Origin: Pandoraea commovens
GTDB lineage: Bacteria > Pseudomonadota > Gammaproteobacteria > Burkholderiales > Burkholderiaceae
NCBI RefSeq assembly: GCF_902459615.1
Contig: NZ_CABPSA010000001.1
Location: forward strand, 868,001-932,000
Direction: 5' to 3'
Length of the DNA stretch: 64,000 bases
Part shown: positions 28,947 through 37,868 of the stretch, in pieces
Layout of the letters: every line of letters begins with the position of its first letter
Numbering within the stretch: position 1 is the stretch's first letter
Notes under the pieces: generated by a model
What the model was told of the DNA's origin: nothing
What the model saw: only the letters and a program-made list of their open reading frames with translations
Databases searched by the model: none
Position numbers and translations under genes: made by a program

Positions 28947-29165
28947 ATGTGTAGGATCCACGTGTACCACTACCGACTGTCCGGCTCGAAGCGCTGGAAA
29001 CAGCCCCGGCACCGCATGGATGCCGAGTCAGCACGAGCGTGGTTCGCGCGGTTCCACCCGTCCGCGACCTATGAGCCAGTGGAGCATGGCGCTATGGACA
29101 TCGAGAGACCTCATCCGCGCTGGGACGGGCCGGACAATCACGGCGGATGGAAAACGAAAGAGTAG
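28947..29165 (+). CDS. Hypothetical small protein
   Basis: 72 residues, rich in His, Arg and Trp (RIHVYHYRLSGSKRWKQPRH). It is convergent with the acyltransferase gene, whose stop is four bases away. No ribosome site stands out, so it is supported only by its length and composition. Confidence 0.4.
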   Translation: MCRIHVYHYRLSGSKRWKQPRHRMDAESARAWFARFHPSATYEPVEHGAMDIERPHPRWDGPDNHGGWKTKE

Positions 29166-29168
29166 GCG

Positions 29169-30338
29169 TTACGCGTGCGGTCCCTCTGACACCATCAGAC
29201 GCTTTATCACGCTCATCCGGTTTGCCAGCGCCGCATAGCCGTTCACGATCAGCCAGCGCATTGGTCGCTCCCAAAGAACGTGCACGACCACGGTCGTGAT
29301 AGCGATTGCCGCACAAATCAGGAGCAACGTTTTCGGCCAAGACAGCAGTTTCGTCCACCCCTGAATCTCGGCGTACTTGATGATGATCTGGTGGACCATG
29401 TAGAGAGTAAAACTCGACTCACCAAGGAATAACAGGATCCTGTGCGATAGAAACTTGCTCAACACACCTGCCGAATGCGCAAATACAAAGATGAGAATCG
29501 CAAAACAGAAAACGCCCCCAGCAACATCGAACCAATTCCCAAACGCCTGAAAACCTTCCGCGAGAATGTTGGCGACAATGTGGCGTGACGCGATACAGTA
29601 GGCAAGCAATAGGAATATCGAAGCAACCTCTAAGGGGTTCGCGTTTGCCTTCACAAAGCCGAAAAACCGCTTTTCCCGATAGATCCGCGCTGCCCACATG
29701 CCAACAATAAACTCAAATACGCGCGTGAATGGGCTTTGGGCCACCAACAGTATTGCCGAGAACTTCCACGGGTCATCAGACGATGCCGTTGCATCGTTGA
29801 ATTCAAGCTGGAAAATCATGATCATCACCAGGATCCCGGCGATCACGAAGACAGTGCCGAGGCGCTTCGATGCCGCCAGCACCGGGAATATCAGATAGAA
29901 GCCAAGCTCGACGGAAATGCTCCACGACACGGAATTCAGCGAAAAGACGTACCCCGCCTGAGGAATCCATGCGTGAAGCATCAGCAAATTGGTAAGCAGC
30001 TTGGGTTGCCAGAATTCATTTGTGAGCATCCCGGGATCATAGAGATACACCACCACCGCGAAGCACAGCGCATGCACCGGCCACAATCGGGCCAGTCGGC
30101 TCACGTAGAACTTCGGCAGAGAAATCTTGGACGTGTCCGGGTAGACGGTCGACAAGATGAACCCGGACAGCACGAAGAAAAATGACACCCCGAGGGCAAG
30201 CTGATTCATGGATCCCATCGGGATCACGTTGCCCTGAAGGTGGTAGATAACTACGAAGAAGGCGGCGAAGAATCGAAGCGATGTCAGCGGGGCTATCTGG
30301 TCTTTTGGGGGAGTGGGTGCCCCTGGCACATGTTGCAT
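29169..30338 (-). CDS. Acyltransferase 3 (OafA-type O-acetyltransferase)
   Basis: 389 residues from Met 30338; a Met 23 codons upstream, overlapping the spanin gene, is an alternative. About ten membrane segments are visible. The motif LTSLRFFAAFFVVIYHL near the N-terminus holds the conserved Arg and His of the family, and FVLSGFILS is typical. Such inner-membrane enzymes move acetyl groups to O-antigen or other surface sugars. It is downstream of the lysis genes, a common site for serotype-converting genes. Confidence 0.85.
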   Translation of the reverse strand: MQHVPGAPTPPKDQIAPLTSLRFFAAFFVVIYHLQGNVIPMGSMNQLALGVSFFFVLSGFILSTVYPDTSKISLPKFYVSRLARLWPVHALCFAVVVYLYDPGMLTNEFWQPKLLTNLLMLHAWIPQAGYVFSLNSVSWSISVELGFYLIFPVLAASKRLGTVFVIAGILVMIMIFQLEFNDATASSDDPWKFSAILLVAQSPFTRVFEFIVGMWAARIYREKRFFGFVKANANPLEVASIFLLLAYCIASRHIVANILAEGFQAFGNWFDVAGGVFCFAILIFVFAHSAGVLSKFLSHRILLFLGESSFTLYMVHQIIIKYAEIQGWTKLLSWPKTLLLICAAIAITTVVVHVLWERPMRWLIVNGYAALANRMSVIKRLMVSEGPHA

Positions 30339-30390
30339 TTTCTTTAGGACACCGTGCAAAAGGCGAACTTTATCACATGCTTTCCGCTCA

Positions 30391-30903
30391 TTACATCGGA
30401 TTGCCATGGGGTAAGACTTGTGCTTTACCGGTTAGCGCGTCGTAGCTTCGCTCGCAGGCGAGTCCTGCAATGTGGGCAGCGTCAGCGAATTTAGCGAGCT
30501 CTCCCGCAGCTTGGTCAGCCCTGGTGAACAGCCCTGCGAGCAGATCGAGGGGATCTGCTCCCCCACCGGCTGGCGTGCTTCCGCTGGCAGCGGGGGAATG
30601 TCGCGCTGCGGCGACATACTGGCCGAGTTGCTTGCGCAACCCATCAGCAACGACGTCAGAAGCACGAGCGGCAGCATTCGCCGCATCAGCAGATTTTTTT
30701 GCATCGATCGATATCCCGGCCAGCGTTTGCGTCGTCTGGCGATAAAGGTTGTTGGCGGCAGTGAGGTCGTTGATCTGGTTCGTTTGAGCTGCGACCGTTG
30801 CCGACTGATCGGCGTCGTGATGCCCCTTCCAATAGCCGCCTCCGGCTGCCAGCACCACGGCGAGCAGCAGTCCGCCCCACAGGCGAGGATCGAGCCAGGT
30901 CAC
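30391..30903 (-). CDS. DUF2514 / Rz-like inner-membrane spanin
   Basis: 170 residues from a GTG with GGAGG upstream, overlapping the endolysin stop (GTGA). An N-terminal membrane anchor (LWGGLLLAVVLAAGGGYWKG) is followed by a helical periplasmic part and the end IAGLACERSYDALTG, characteristic of DUF2514. It should pair with the lipoprotein encoded inside it to fuse the inner and outer membranes at the last step of lysis. Confidence 0.82.
   Translation of the reverse strand: MTWLDPRLWGGLLLAVVLAAGGGYWKGHHDADQSATVAAQTNQINDLTAANNLYRQTTQTLAGISIDAKKSADAANAAARASDVVADGLRKQLGQYVAAARHSPAASGSTPAGGGADPLDLLAGLFTRADQAAGELAKFADAAHIAGLACERSYDALTGKAQVLPHGNPM
30432..30704 (-). CDS. Rz1-like outer-membrane lipoprotein spanin nested in Rz
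   Basis: Up to 90 residues, entirely inside the Rz-like gene in another frame. A lipoprotein signal with lipobox LLMGC is followed by a short Pro-rich part (RDIPPLPAEARQPVGEQIP), the form of lambda Rz1. The exact start among three Met codons (residues 1, 7, 10) is unclear. Confidence 0.75.
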   Translation of the reverse strand: MQKNLLMRRMLPLVLLTSLLMGCASNSASMSPQRDIPPLPAEARQPVGEQIPSICSQGCSPGLTKLRESSLNSLTLPTLQDSPASEATTR

Positions 30904-31376
30904 ATTGCACCTCCGGCCTTCACGTACTGCTGAAGCAGCGGTTCCAGATCGTGCTCCACCTGGCCGTAACCGGCACCCGGAAGACTCGCCCAGATGTTCC
31001 GGCACTTCGAAATCGCCGACTCAATCCTTCCAGACTTGATGTCGGCAAGCGCGCCTCGCTCGCGAATCTGCTGGATCGCGATGTTGTCCTGGCTGACCGG
31101 CGAGAAGTCCGTAAGCCCCAACTGCCGCTTGTACACGTCGTAGTATCGCGATAGCAGTTGGTATCGGCCCGCCGCCGTCGACCACACGTTAAAACGCTTG
31201 ATCCAGACCGATTTTCTCGGATGGTCCGCGTAACTGCGGAACAGATCGCCACCGACGATCACGTTGTAGCCATCGTCCGAACCGGAAATGCGTGACGTGA
31301 ATTCGGACCACCCCAGCATGTCGAGGAACGCGCACACGTTCTGTCCGCCTGCCGTGACCACGTCAATGCGAGCCAT
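30900..31376 (-). CDS. Endolysin, lambda R-type lytic transglycosylase
   Basis: 158 residues closely resembling lambda gpR: FLDMLGWSEFTS, YNVIVGGDLFRSYADHPRK, STAAGRYQLLSRYYDVYKRQ and RNIWASLPGAGYGQ. The catalytic Glu corresponds to Glu25 in GWSE; the following residue is Phe where lambda has Gly. It has no signal or SAR sequence, so it should be cytoplasmic and need a holin. It overlaps the upstream holin-like gene by 14 bases. Confidence 0.92.
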   Translation of the reverse strand: MARIDVVTAGGQNVCAFLDMLGWSEFTSRISGSDDGYNVIVGGDLFRSYADHPRKSVWIKRFNVWSTAAGRYQLLSRYYDVYKRQLGLTDFSPVSQDNIAIQQIRERGALADIKSGRIESAISKCRNIWASLPGAGYGQVEHDLEPLLQQYVKAGGAM

Positions 31377-31644
31377 GCCCCCTCCCCTTACTCATCCAAT
31401 ACACCTTCCGCGCCATCAACCAAATAGACACAATCGCAAGCCCGACCAACATCAGAACCTCGGGACCGTCGATCGCATGGCGCATCCAGAAGGGTTTGAA
31501 GAGATTTCCGACAGACGCTAGGCCGATAGCCGAAAAGCCCGTCGTCCCCCAGAGACCCGTTTTGATGGCGTCGCTCAGTGCGAGCCAAATGCATCCGGCC
31601 AGCACGATGACGTTCGCAATGAAGAACACCCACACCCAGATCAT
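31363..31644 (-). CDS. Holin-type small membrane protein 2
   Basis: 93 residues with hydrophobic segments at about 1-24 and 60-83 and a weaker one between. It starts in the stop of the preceding membrane protein gene (ATGA) and overlaps the endolysin gene. Position and form suit a holin or antiholin. Confidence 0.65.
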   Translation of the reverse strand: MIWVWVFFIANVIVLAGCIWLALSDAIKTGLWGTTGFSAIGLASVGNLFKPFWMRHAIDGPEVLMLVGLAIVSIWLMARKVYWMSKGRGHGSH

Positions 31645-31982
31645 TTTTCGAGCCCTCCGAAAAGTCGCCGCTTGAGAGCCCCGATCAGATCGGCATCGTT
31701 GATTTCCTTGAAGACTTCCTTTGCAAGCGCAAGACCGAACAGCCCCATCAAGAAGCCAAAGGCCTGCTGCGCGCCGGCGTCCGTGATCGCGAAATACATC
31801 ACGAGCAACGGACTGAGGTAGTAGGACATCGCCGCACCGGCCGCGAACGACGCCGCTTTTTGTTTCTTCGTCAGCCCTTCACCGATGAATCGGAGCGCAA
31901 TCAGCGATCCGACAGCCCCCGGAAGTACCTTCACCACCACGGCCACTGCGGCCGCCACGGCGCCCGATGTTGGTTCTGCCAT
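31641..31982 (-). CDS. Holin-type small membrane protein 1
   Basis: 113 residues from Met 31982 after AAAGGGA. Hydrophobic helices lie at about 8-42 and 50-95, with a charged C-terminus (KRRLFGGLEK). It is first in the lysis cassette, so it is the leading holin candidate; the two membrane proteins may be a holin/antiholin pair. Confidence 0.7.
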   Translation of the reverse strand: MAEPTSGAVAAAVAVVVKVLPGAVGSLIALRFIGEGLTKKQKAASFAAGAAMSYYLSPLLVMYFAITDAGAQQAFGFLMGLFGLALAKEVFKEINDADLIGALKRRLFGGLEK

Positions 31983-32020
31983 TGGTTTCCCTTTGGGCAC
32001 CACTGCGCCCGACCTAAATG

Positions 32021-32044
32021 CAAAAAGCCACCCAAAGGCGGCTT
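32021..32044 (-). terminator. Terminator after the tail fibre unit
   Basis: An imperfect stem (AAGCC-A-CC / GG-C-GGCTT, loop CAAA) with a T run on the minus strand separates the fibre genes from the lysis cassette. Confidence 0.65.
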
Positions 32045-32065
32045 GTTAGATCCCGAGATTTGTGA

Positions 32066-32257
32066 CTACTCGCCGGGCTTTATCATGTACTGCTGCATGC
32101 TCGAACCGAGTGAATCGAAATACGCAATGTATCGCTCATCATCACTCGGTATGGCGCCCTGACTTGGGTAATGACCAGGGTCCTGCTGGGTGCCAAAAAC
32201 CGCAATGATTGATTGCTCGGTGGCATCAGAAAATTGGCAATGGATCGTAGTGACCAT
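32066..32257 (-). CDS. Small protein downstream of the tail fibre gene
   Basis: 63 residues; the ATG begins two bases after the fibre stop, so it is in the same unit. Soluble, with no recognised domain. The position suggests a fibre-associated or fibre-assembly protein, but this is a guess. Confidence 0.55.
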   Translation of the reverse strand: MVTTIHCQFSDATEQSIIAVFGTQQDPGHYPSQGAIPSDDERYIAYFDSLGSSMQQYMIKPGE

Positions 32258-32259
32258 GA

Positions 32260-33273
32260 TCAGAACTCAAAACCTGTGAGGTAAATGTTGAACGTCGGCG
32301 TTCCCGTCACGGGGGTGTACTGCGTGCGGTAGAAAATGTTCGGGGTATTCACCACATCAAGTTGCGCAGTGCCAGTACTGCCGATGCTGCTTAAGTTAGT
32401 CGTTGCCGCAAACGATTGCTGACCCGAGATATTCGAGTCAGATGCCACATCAATCGTCTGAGTCGTTGGCGCTGCAGTGTTACCTGCAGATAGCATCAGT
32501 TTCACGCGCTTGGCATTGCGCGGTGCCGCGCCAGCAAAAGACAGTGCGAAGAAAGTTGCCTGCGGCGTGTTTGCAGACAGGATCGTTGCGACCGGTCGGC
32601 TTACCCAGCGGCCGACAATGTTCGTACCCGCAATGACTTGTCCAGATCCATTCGTAGGCAAAAACCCGACAAGCGCGGAGGCGGAAAAACCAGCATAAGC
32701 AAAAGTTTCCGCAACAGGAGCGCTCGACGCGTCGACGCCAACAAGCGTGCGCGTGTTGGCAGTCGGGTTGTACTGAGCGTAGACCGCAACAAAGCCATTC
32801 AATGGCGCGCTACCGGAAGCCATACCACCTGCTCCCGTCGTTGCGATGTTGATCGACTGATTGACGTTTGCGAGGCAATAGCGAAGGCCACCCAGTGCCG
32901 ACTCAACAATCAATTCATCGGCGGTGTAAGTGACGGTCGTCGTTGCTGCAGGCACCGTGATAGCTGCATTGCGGGACTGTCCCACGACACCCGAAACCTG
33001 ACTGAACTGAACCGCATGCTGCGGCAATGTGGCAGGCGCAATCGACATGCCGGTCCAGCTGGTGTTTGCGGCGTTCCTCTGTCTGAGCACGCCGGGATTG
33101 ACCGACGTGTCGAACCATAGCGAGTTCGCCTCAACGCCACCCGGCAGCGAACTGGGATCGGTCGGGCCCGTGGCCATACCCGCCAGATTTGCCAGCGCAG
33201 CATTGATCGCCTGAACCAGCGCAAGACCTGAAAGCGTTCCGGTGGTCGGGATCTTGAGACTGCCTTGAGACAT
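32260..33273 (-). CDS. Phage tail fibre protein
   Basis: 337 residues from Met 33273 with GGAGAGG upstream. Low-complexity Ala/Thr/Ser/Gly composition, many NT and TT steps and a short conserved N-terminus (SQGSLKIPTTGTLSGLALVQAINAAL) are typical of phage fibres that attach to the tip through the N-terminus and bind the host through the C-terminus. It follows the J-like gene. Confidence 0.75.
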   Translation of the reverse strand: MSQGSLKIPTTGTLSGLALVQAINAALANLAGMATGPTDPSSLPGGVEANSLWFDTSVNPGVLRQRNAANTSWTGMSIAPATLPQHAVQFSQVSGVVGQSRNAAITVPAATTTVTYTADELIVESALGGLRYCLANVNQSINIATTGAGGMASGSAPLNGFVAVYAQYNPTANTRTLVGVDASSAPVAETFAYAGFSASALVGFLPTNGSGQVIAGTNIVGRWVSRPVATILSANTPQATFFALSFAGAAPRNAKRVKLMLSAGNTAAPTTQTIDVASDSNISGQQSFAATTNLSSIGSTGTAQLDVVNTPNIFYRTQYTPVTGTPTFNIYLTGFEF

Positions 33274-33283
33274 AGCCTCTCCA

Positions 33284-33309
33284 TAAAAAAAGGCCGCTTG
33301 CGCGGCCTT
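33284..33309 (-). terminator. Terminator between the J-like and fibre genes
   Basis: A perfect 8-bp stem (AAGGCCGC / GCGGCCTT, 33290-33297 with 33302-33309) is followed on the minus strand by seven T. It may lower fibre expression relative to the tail genes. Confidence 0.8.
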
Positions 33310-33328
33310 ATGGCATTTCGATGATTGA

Positions 33329-36300
33329 TCAGTAACCTTGCGCTGACCAGTTGATGTATCTAGTGACAGGCGCGCCGGTAGCATTCAGCACTTGCACGCT
33401 GAAACCCGCCAGCGTCGGGCTGGAGACAACGACTTGGTCGCCCAGTTGAGCGCTCAGCAACGTCACCTGAATATGCGGCAATGGCTCGTCGTTCGGCCCC
33501 GCGTTGAATGGCGTCCTGAAGACCACATTCAACCCAGAGGCGATCACCTGAACGTTCGTGCCGGTATCCAAGCGATCCGGCATGTCGACCGTAAAGCTGA
33601 AGTGGTCAACTACCGGCTTTATCGTGGGATCACTCGACTTCAGCACCATCCGAGCGGTGAAGTACTGGCCGCTATAAACGCCTGGCACGAAGTCTCTCCA
33701 GGCTCCAAACACGCCATCCGACAGCGCGACAGCAATCTGCGGCGTCGCCGAAACGGCCGCTCCTAGGGCTTCGCCCAGCACGTCGAGATTCTCGAAGATG
33801 TTCGGCATCCCCAATATGTCGTCGCCAGATCGCACGCCATACACGCCGTACTTCATGATCAGTTGGCACGGCGCAATGCGGCCCACGTTCACGCGGTGAG
33901 CGCTTGAAAGCGTGTATGCACCCGAGGTCGCGATGCCGCCATACTCCAGAATGTTGATCTCACTGAGCACGTCTTCAGCGGCAAGAACATTCCCACTGCC
34001 CGCCAGAAGCAGCAGGCCATCGTTAATGGCAGCGCCGCCCGACAGATCCCCCTCCCAAGCGGGGTCTTCGACGCGAGTGACTAGGACGTTCCGGACCAGC
34101 GTGCTGCCCGCCACTACGATCGATGTCGGCTCGGAATAAATCGTGGTGCCGCTCGACATCTGATGCCGCGACGCAATCCAATACGTTCCATCCCCAACCG
34201 CGACAATGTCAGGGATCGACGTCCGCGCCACCGGCACACCGACTTGCCACGTCGCTCCGATTCGTACTTCGTAGTCCGGTTGCCGTACGTCGACGACCGG
34301 CTGCCAGACGATGTGCGTCAACTGGTCGCGGTAGACGGTCGAAACACCAGTCGGCGCCGGTAGCGGATTAAGGGCACCCTGCACGACATACCTCGCTGAT
34401 TTCCCCGCCGTACTGGGCAACTGCACGATCGACCACGGCGTGACCGTTACCGTGACGACGTCGTTTGTGTACGCGTCGACGTCCAGGCTGCTTTCGCTGA
34501 CTTCGTAGTTGGTAACCGATCCCCCGTTCAGTGAAACGGCGACGCGCGCCCGCGTGGGGGCGCCCGTCGTCCATGAGATCGTGACCCTCCCGCGACCAGA
34601 ACTCCCGTCGAGGAGAATCTCCTTAAAGCCAATGGAAAGGACGTCCCCGCCCAAGTGGCTGTATTGCTTCGGCGGGACATAGTCAAAGCCCGAAGATGCC
34701 GCCGCGTAGTAGCCGGGTTCCTCGTCCGTAGCGATGATCTGCACTTCCTCCCCGCCAGACTGCGGAATCACCGCCGTGACCTTCACGAGCTTTCCCGGCG
34801 TCGCCAGCGGGTCATAGAAGAACGCCCAGTCGTAGGGCACCATCTCAGGGTGTTCGTCCGGCACGGGCAACTGAACCTCAACGCCTGCCTCGGTGGCAGT
34901 TGCAGGCATTGGCGACAGCAGCGTGAGCGTGTCGCTCGTTCCAGCGCCGCCAGCGACGCCGAACACCTTGTAAGTACCGTCTGGAAATCGGATGCCTAGG
35001 AATCCCGGGGTTGCGGATAACGGCACGGCCCGATCGAGGCGCATCGTGTAGCGATCACCGCCGACGAGGCGACCGGAATAACTCCACGCGGTCATGTCAT
35101 GCGACAACACGACGACATCGCCCCGCTGCGCCACAAACCCCTCAAGGTCTGACACCCACGTCACCTTTCGGCGGTGGTAGTACTGGCCGGCCGCCATCAA
35201 GTTGGCCTTCCGCCCCGCGAGCGCCGCGTTTGTGTAGCCGGTCATGTCCAGCGTCACGGGATTCGTGGGAGAGGTAACGTTCGGCGCTTTGGCTCTGACC
35301 TGGTCAGTCGTCCAACCCTTGTCGGGATTGGTGAAGTTGATGACGATCTCGTCGGCGAGATTCTCGGTGTTGTACTCGATCTGGAACGAGTCGCGCTTGA
35401 TATTGAACGGGCCGAACTGCATTACCGGCGGCTGGTTCGGTGCGTCCCACACAACACCCAGCTTGCCAGACTGCCAGGTTGTCGATCCGTCACCGCAGAG
35501 CGCAATCTGATCGGCCATAGCGCCGATGCTGATCGCCGAGCCCTGAACGAAATTCACCGTGAGCCCGTTGGCAATGCAATAGGTACTGAATTCGTGCAGG
35601 CTCGCAATGTCGATGCGGCTGTCTGGCAACCCAGCACCATAGACACGTCGGCCGTTGATGAACTTGCCACGAAGCCACCACAAAAGCCACCACGCGGGGT
35701 TGCTCGTGGGTTGAGTCACCCATTCCAGCCCCGTCCACACGGGGCAAACTGCCTGTGCGATTGCCGAGAATTGATCGATGGTGCCGTTGAGCTGTGACGA
35801 TGCACGAATCCTCAGGCCTACCCGCGTCTGCCCCGTATAGTCGGCGTCGTCAGCCTGATAACTTCTCATCTGCGCCCACGACAGCGCATTGGATTCGCGC
35901 GACGTGGCCCGATCGCCGGTAAGCTTTCGCACCTTCACATCGTATTGACCGCGCGGCACGTCGATCCGGTAGGTTCGTCGAATCGGCTTTTGCGACGCAC
36001 CCGAGATTTCGACACGGCCACCGGCGAAATACGACCAGTCTTGGGTTCCCGTCGGCGCGTATTGCATCTCGAACGTCACAACGCGAGGATCCATCGCGCC
36101 ATCGTCGTTCACGTAAAAGACAGTGGTCACAACATCGATCGCGATGGAAATCGTGTCAATCGACGTCGTGCGCTGAATGAACCCCATGTCGGTCGTGAGG
36201 TCCTGCACCGTCACGCTGTCGACATTGCCCGCAATCATGGGGGTTTTTCCGTCTGGGCCGCTCACCTGGAGCGTTACGTCATCGAAACTGTCCAACGACG

Positions 36301-37015
36301 TATCGCCGATCCGGAAGTCCGACAGGGTGACGTCCGATAGCCCGAAATGGAAGGCTTGGTAAAGGTACTGATCGTCCCCCACGAACTCGGTGTATGGCGT
36401 ACTCGCCATATCCGGAATGACCTTGTGTCGCCCAACGCAGAGCAGCATGGGTTCGTAAAGTCGAGCAGTATTACGCCCTCCGGAAAGGGAATACGTCGGC
36501 GTATCGCTGTTGGACTGGTACGACGTCGAACCGAGCGATGCTTTCGGCAGCGGAAGCAACGCGTTGACCAGCAGCGACCCGCCAATCATGATCGCAGCAG
36601 CGGCGATGCCGTTGGCGATCAGAATGCCGGTCGACCCTACGGTCGCGGCGAATCCGATGCCGCCGAACGTGGAGACAGCCATCGCGCCCAATTGCGGGGC
36701 GAATGCCGCGACGGCAACCAACGCTACCGTGCGCAAGACTTTCCCTATGCCACCGCCACCGCCCTCAAGCACCGTTCGAATGACGATCGTATCGCCGCGC
36801 TGCGGGATAAGGTGCTCCCAATTCTCGGAGGGAACGGGGATACCGTTGCACGACAGGGACACTGAACCATGCGGCAAACGCACGCCGTGCCGCTTGAAAT
36901 AGTCCCCGAGGGTCTCATCCACCATGAAGCCCGCAAAGAACACCGATCGACCGTCCGGCGTGAGCGGGTGCGGCATATGCACCAGCGAAGGAGCCAGAAC
37001 TTCGCTCACTTCCAT
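33329..37015 (-). CDS. Host specificity protein J-like (TipJ type) with fused N-terminal gpI-like part
   Basis: 1228 residues. Residues about 45-90 form a small beta-grasp-like part ending in a Gly run (VLEGGGGGIG). A hydrophobic stretch follows (about 95-160), both like lambda gpI. Next is the TipJ core (LSGGRNTARLYEPMLLCVGRHKVIPDMA, RIGDTSLDSF), then fibronectin-like repeats (about 830-1030) and a receptor-binding C-terminus. It overlaps the K-like gene by ten bases. No separate gpI gene exists, which supports the fusion. Confidence 0.88.
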   Translation of the reverse strand: MEVSEVLAPSLVHMPHPLTPDGRSVFFAGFMVDETLGDYFKRHGVRLPHGSVSLSCNGIPVPSENWEHLIPQRGDTIVIRTVLEGGGGGIGKVLRTVALVAVAAFAPQLGAMAVSTFGGIGFAATVGSTGILIANGIAAAAIMIGGSLLVNALLPLPKASLGSTSYQSNSDTPTYSLSGGRNTARLYEPMLLCVGRHKVIPDMASTPYTEFVGDDQYLYQAFHFGLSDVTLSDFRIGDTSLDSFDDVTLQVSGPDGKTPMIAGNVDSVTVQDLTTDMGFIQRTTSIDTISIAIDVVTTVFYVNDDGAMDPRVVTFEMQYAPTGTQDWSYFAGGRVEISGASQKPIRRTYRIDVPRGQYDVKVRKLTGDRATSRESNALSWAQMRSYQADDADYTGQTRVGLRIRASSQLNGTIDQFSAIAQAVCPVWTGLEWVTQPTSNPAWWLLWWLRGKFINGRRVYGAGLPDSRIDIASLHEFSTYCIANGLTVNFVQGSAISIGAMADQIALCGDGSTTWQSGKLGVVWDAPNQPPVMQFGPFNIKRDSFQIEYNTENLADEIVINFTNPDKGWTTDQVRAKAPNVTSPTNPVTLDMTGYTNAALAGRKANLMAAGQYYHRRKVTWVSDLEGFVAQRGDVVVLSHDMTAWSYSGRLVGGDRYTMRLDRAVPLSATPGFLGIRFPDGTYKVFGVAGGAGTSDTLTLLSPMPATATEAGVEVQLPVPDEHPEMVPYDWAFFYDPLATPGKLVKVTAVIPQSGGEEVQIIATDEEPGYYAAASSGFDYVPPKQYSHLGGDVLSIGFKEILLDGSSGRGRVTISWTTGAPTRARVAVSLNGGSVTNYEVSESSLDVDAYTNDVVTVTVTPWSIVQLPSTAGKSARYVVQGALNPLPAPTGVSTVYRDQLTHIVWQPVVDVRQPDYEVRIGATWQVGVPVARTSIPDIVAVGDGTYWIASRHQMSSGTTIYSEPTSIVVAGSTLVRNVLVTRVEDPAWEGDLSGGAAINDGLLLLAGSGNVLAAEDVLSEINILEYGGIATSGAYTLSSAHRVNVGRIAPCQLIMKYGVYGVRSGDDILGMPNIFENLDVLGEALGAAVSATPQIAVALSDGVFGAWRDFVPGVYSGQYFTARMVLKSSDPTIKPVVDHFSFTVDMPDRLDTGTNVQVIASGLNVVFRTPFNAGPNDEPLPHIQVTLLSAQLGDQVVVSSPTLAGFSVQVLNATGAPVTRYINWSAQGY

Positions 37016-37392
37016 TTGTAGAATCCGTCCAGTTTGAACCCCGCGCCGTCCAACTCACGTACCTTGTGCCGGACAACCTGCATTGCCTCGCGAGAGTTGT
37101 GAAGCACCCACGCCACGCCATTCACTTCGTAATAGACCCCGACATGTGCAAGCCGGCCGCGAGCAATCATGACAGCCGCGTCACCGTCTTCAGGCGAATC
37201 GGTTCGCACGCCAATCTCATCGCAGCAACGCTCGACCAGGGCCGAATCAGCAAACGGCCCAACACCGCGCGCCGACGGTATGGCGATGTCGCGTTGAAAT
37301 ACCTCTTTGAGGACTTGCCGCGCGAGATCCCCACAGTCGAAGCCGTTCACGACGTACGGGCGAAACATGTAGCGGTCACTCCAGTGCGGCAT
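37006..37392 (-). CDS. Tail tip NlpC/P60-type peptidase (gpK-like)
   Basis: 128 residues. The catalytic Cys20 is in GFDCGDLAR and the His83 in LAHVGVYY, as expected for NlpC/P60 (C40) cysteine peptidases. In lambda-like phages the tail-tip K protein has this domain and may cut peptidoglycan during DNA entry. The N-terminal JAMM domain of lambda gpK is absent. Confidence 0.85.
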   Translation of the reverse strand: MPHWSDRYMFRPYVVNGFDCGDLARQVLKEVFQRDIAIPSARGVGPFADSALVERCCDEIGVRTDSPEDGDAAVMIARGRLAHVGVYYEVNGVAWVLHNSREAMQVVRHKVRELDGAGFKLDGFYKWK

Positions 37393-37868
37393 CAGAACAA
37401 CCCCGGTGCAGTATCAGGGCGAAATTGCATCGCAACGCCCTGCTGGTTAAGCGTGTCGGGAAACCCCAACGTTGCCGAGACCTTCTGCTGAGTCATCGAG
37501 ATGCGCGACATATCCATCGTGATCCCCCACTCAACGTGATCAGGCACACTACGCAGAATCTCCGAAAACGTCGCGGTCGCGCCAAGCCCGCCCTGGCTAA
37601 CCTCCAGCCACTGCGTGAGCTCACGTCCGACGTTGTCAATTTCGAGCTGAGCCTGAGGCAGTTGCCCCTCTTGGTCGTCTGGGATAGAGCAACCAAACGC
37701 CATTGCCGTGTACACGTTCCCGTTGCTGGTGACGTCCTGCGTGTCACAAACCACACGCACAGGCACCGCCAAATCGGGGTGATCGATTTGCAGCAACAGA
37801 AGCCGTGGCTCCGGGGCAGAGACTGCATTGATGGTTTGCCGATAGCGCGGCGTGTACTCGCGAGCCAT
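37392..37868 (-). CDS. DUF1833 family tail tip protein (gpL-like)
   Basis: 158 residues from MAREYTPRYR. DUF1833 proteins occupy the place of lambda gpL between the M- and K-like genes. Beta-rich, with the typical block LLLLQIDHPDLAVPVRVVCD. The start overlaps the stop of the gene before, and the stop abuts the K-like start. Confidence 0.82.
   Translation of the reverse strand: MAREYTPRYRQTINAVSAPEPRLLLLQIDHPDLAVPVRVVCDTQDVTSNGNVYTAMAFGCSIPDDQEGQLPQAQLEIDNVGRELTQWLEVSQGGLGATATFSEILRSVPDHVEWGITMDMSRISMTQQKVSATLGFPDTLNQQGVAMQFRPDTAPGLF

Noticed and set aside
24789-30390. Search for an integrase next to the tRNA
   Set aside because: No frame with a tyrosine or serine recombinase pattern is present in this segment.
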